Source of the DNA: Bacteroidia bacterium
Lineage (GTDB): Bacteria > Bacteroidota > Bacteroidia > Bacteroidales > VadinHA17
DNA length: 14,915 nt
NCBI GenBank assembly: GCA_026391515.1
Contig: JAPLEC010000271.1
Span: forward strand, 1 to 14,915
Direction of reading: 5' to 3'
This document shows, piece after piece, positions 13,333 to 14,915 of the stretch. How positions within the stretch are numbered: the first letter of the stretch is position 1; every line of letters begins with the position of its first letter. The notes below the pieces were generated by a model. It did no database searches. It was given only the letters and a program-made list of their open reading frames with translations, and was not told the DNA's origin. The position numbers were made by a program, and so were the translations under genes.

Positions 13333-13567
13333 AATTATCTGATTAAAAGGTTGTTATAATTTATTTTTAATAAAACATTTTTCAATACTGAACTTCAGAT
13401 TGAATAAACGAATAAGGAAACGGGTATTACTCCCGGCTTACGAACAGAGCCCGGAGCGGTTGATTTTAATTTTGTATTCAAGTAACCAGCTGAAATGCAT
13501 AGTATTGAATTGTGATTCCAAATTTATGATATTTTTCGTAAATTTCACCTAATAAAAATATTAGATT
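13333..13567. other. Divergent intergenic region with alternative hairpins
   Basis: This is the 235-bp gap between the divergent lyase and RraA-like genes. CGGG (13421-13424) can pair with CCCG (13432-13435). Alternatively CCGGCT (13433-13438) can pair with AGCCCGG (13448-13454) with one bulge. The two options share bases, so they are mutually exclusive. This patch is clearly GC-richer than its flanks. Confidence 0.4.
13510..13537 (+). promoter_or_regulatory. Candidate promoter of the RraA-like gene
   Basis: TTG at 13510-13512 is followed after 17 bp by TATTTTTC (13530-13537), a one-mismatch version of the TAnnTTTG -7 box. The start codon is 31 bp downstream. Confidence 0.45.
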
Positions 13568-14401
13568 ATGAAAAAACTGATCGCTCTTTTTTGTTTTTTA
13601 TTTGTTTCGGGTAGTTACGTTCTTCTTTCGCAGGCAGCCAATAAGGAAATCCTGGCAAAAGGAGTCAACTTTATTGAAACCAGAACTTATTCTGCACAGG
13701 AAGATGCCAGGATACTGGAGATGTATAAAAACCTCAGAGTAGCTGATGTTTCGGATGGTCTTGATATGGCGGGTTTACCGGGGACCGGTCTGGTTAATAC
13801 GGAAATTCATGCCTGTTGGACAGATCTGAAAGATTTTAAGCATGTTTTCAGAGGAATAGCAGTTACTGTCCGGTATGTGCCAACCCAACGACCAGCCTTG
13901 CCTGCGCCGGGAGAAGATTTTTCAAAATGGGAGAGTAATTTTTATAATGCTTTTTCGAGCGAGGCTTTTACACCATTAATAAGACCCGGAACAGCAATTG
14001 TCATTGATGATGTTGAAGATAGAGATATCGGATCAATAGGATCTAATAACATACTAAACTGGTACAGGATGGGAGCTGTAGGTGTTGTTACCGATGCTGG
14101 TGCAAGGGATACAGATGAGGTCGGACTGGAAGGTGTCCCACTTTATCTCAGGAATAAAGGCCGGGGGATACGTCCCGGGCGCAATGAAATTGAATCAGTT
14201 AACCGTCCGGTTTCAATCGGGGGAGTGCTTGTTTGCCCCGGTGATATTGTAGTTGCCGATGGGGATGGAGTGGTTATTGTTCCCAGAGCTGTAGCCGAAC
14301 AGGTGGCAAAATATGCAAGCGAAATACTGACAAAAGACAAAGCAGGGAGAAAAAGTCTGTACGAAAATCTGGGCAGACCACTGGATAAGACAGTTAAGTA
14401 A
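13568..14401 (+). CDS. Exported RraA-like / HMG-aldolase-fold protein
   Basis: This 277-aa protein has an N-terminal signal peptide (KKLIALFCFLFVSGSYVLL, likely cut near SQA-AN at about 23). The RraA-like domain covers about 45-255. LRVADVSDGLDMAGL (57-70) starts the domain. PLIRPGTAIVIDDVED (136-151) follows. The diagnostic GAVGVVTDAGARDTDE (169-184) carries the Arg180-Asp181 pair used for substrate and metal binding in 4-hydroxy-4-methyl-2-oxoglutarate aldolases. VSIGGVLVCPGDIVVADGDG (215-234) follows. Related proteins without lyase activity regulate RNase E, but a signal peptide makes a cytoplasmic role unlikely. A periplasmic aldolase or decarboxylase-like activity is inferred and the substrate unknown. 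The protein has extra sequence at 80-135 relative to minimal RraA (about 160 aa). It is divergent from the lyase gene and precedes the PPase gene on the same strand. Confidence 0.85.
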   Translation: MKKLIALFCFLFVSGSYVLLSQAANKEILAKGVNFIETRTYSAQEDARILEMYKNLRVADVSDGLDMAGLPGTGLVNTEIHACWTDLKDFKHVFRGIAVTVRYVPTQRPALPAPGEDFSKWESNFYNAFSSEAFTPLIRPGTAIVIDDVEDRDIGSIGSNNILNWYRMGAVGVVTDAGARDTDEVGLEGVPLYLRNKGRGIRPGRNEIESVNRPVSIGGVLVCPGDIVVADGDGVVIVPRAVAEQVAKYASEILTKDKAGRKSLYENLGRPLDKTVK

Positions 14402-14419
14402 AAAAGAATATCTTTAATA

Positions 14420-14475
14420 CCTTAAAACCGTAACGCCATAACGCCTTAAAGCCGTTTAACCATTAAACCATATAA
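14420..14475. repeat. Seven tandem degenerate 8-bp repeats (CCnTAAnn)
   Basis: Seven consecutive octamers begin with CC and run without gaps: CCTTAAAA, CCGTAACG, CCATAACG, CCTTAAAG, CCGTTTAA, CCATTAAA, CCATATAA. They end 2 bp before the ATG at 14478, so they fill nearly the entire leader of the next gene. Composition favours C on this strand. Confidence 0.75.
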
Positions 14476-14477
14476 CT

Positions 14478-14915
14478 ATGATCAGGGAAATAACCGCTAA
14501 AGAACTCAACACCACAAAATTCATTAACGAACAGGTGATGAAAATTAAAACTACCGTTGGAAAAGGAATCGCTATCAACGCTCTTTCAGGCGGTGTTGAT
14601 TCATCAACTGTGACGATGCTTGGACACAAGGCTCTGGGAAAGCAGCTCAAGACAGTCTTTATCCAGAACGGACTTATGCGTGAAGGAGAAGCTGAAAGAG
14701 TTGCAGATACCTTCAGAAAGCTTGGCATTAAAATAGAAATTATTAATGCGAAGAAAGAATTTCTTGCTGCACTCAAAGGCATTACAGATCCTGAAAAGAA
14801 GCGTGAAGCAATAACACAAACTTTTTATAAAAAAGTATTCGGACGCATTGTGAAAAAGAGCGGAGCAAAATTCCTTCTTCAGGGAACGATCCTGACTGAT
14901 GTTGACGAAACAGTT
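14478..14915 (+). CDS. GMP synthase-type ATP pyrophosphatase, stand-alone, partial at right edge
   Basis: The first 146 codons are visible and the frame runs off the window. The start ATG at 14478 is followed by MIREITAKELNTTKF and, at 37-44, the PP-loop motif LSGGVDSS, which binds the ATP pyrophosphate. FIQNGLMREGEAERV (61-75) matches the V-D-x-G-L-L/M-R-x-x-E block of GuaA. Later FLAALKGITDPEKKREAI and AKFLLQGTILTD (128-139) match the GuaA ATP-PPase domain. Full bacterial GuaA carries a glutamine amidotransferase domain in front; here the PPase domain starts at residue 1, as in archaeal split GuaAb. No amidotransferase subunit is found upstream in the window. It may convert XMP to GMP with ammonia or an unseen partner; another AMP-forming ligase is possible. 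Confidence 0.8.
   Translation, partial: MIREITAKELNTTKFINEQVMKIKTTVGKGIAINALSGGVDSSTVTMLGHKALGKQLKTVFIQNGLMREGEAERVADTFRKLGIKIEIINAKKEFLAALKGITDPEKKREAITQTFYKKVFGRIVKKSGAKFLLQGTILTDVDETV

Overview
The window looks like chromosomal DNA of a Bacteroidota bacterium, probably an uncultured Bacteroidales or Marinilabiliales type. The basis is a textbook Bacteroidota promoter (TTG, 19 bp, TAAATTTG) at 9288-9317, a short S-S-C lipobox on a DUF4382 lipoprotein, few Shine-Dalgarno sequences, and start codons in AT-rich leaders. The species cannot be named from sequence alone.

Layout. (1) 1-323: 3' end of a slipin/SPFH membrane-scaffold gene. (2) About 324-4590: a strikingly AT-rich block of small, mostly unrecognised genes. 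It holds two DUF2934 proteins (one per strand), two small proteins in a row, a class I SAM-dependent methyltransferase, a Cys/His-rich 107-aa protein and a three-helix membrane protein. It also has long gene-poor stretches with imperfect palindromes. No integrase, transposase or tRNA is visible, but the composition and content suggest an accessory island. (3) 4590-4850: a GC-richer, hairpin-dense, partly duplicated repeat, ending in a strong terminator. (4) 4851-9317: a minus-strand block. One promoter appears to drive a small basic secreted protein, an outer-membrane beta-barrel protein, an OmpR-type response regulator and a sensor histidine kinase. A broken signal-peptide mini-ORF and a DUF4382 lipoprotein follow. 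(5) 9445-10922: an LsrG-like monooxygenase-fold protein overlapped by 1 nt with an iron-type alcohol dehydrogenase, ending in a 10-bp-periodic CTCTGTG inverted repeat. (6) 11048-11794: a Mut7-C type RNase with an N-terminal ubiquitin-like domain. It runs tail to tail with (7) a histidine ammonia-lyase family gene (11800-13332, minus). (8) 13568-14401: an RraA-like protein with a signal peptide. (9) 14478-end: the start of a GMP-synthase-type ATP pyrophosphatase without a glutaminase domain, preceded by seven tandem degenerate 8-bp repeats.

Functional reading. The minus-strand block at 5989-9262 is the most coherent unit: an envelope-localised pair of proteins co-transcribed with a complete two-component system, so the regulator may control or sense these envelope components. 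The LsrG-like/alcohol dehydrogenase pair is probably a small dicarbonyl or hydroxyketone metabolism module. The other genes are metabolic and look individually transcribed. I see no CRISPR array, rRNA or tRNA.
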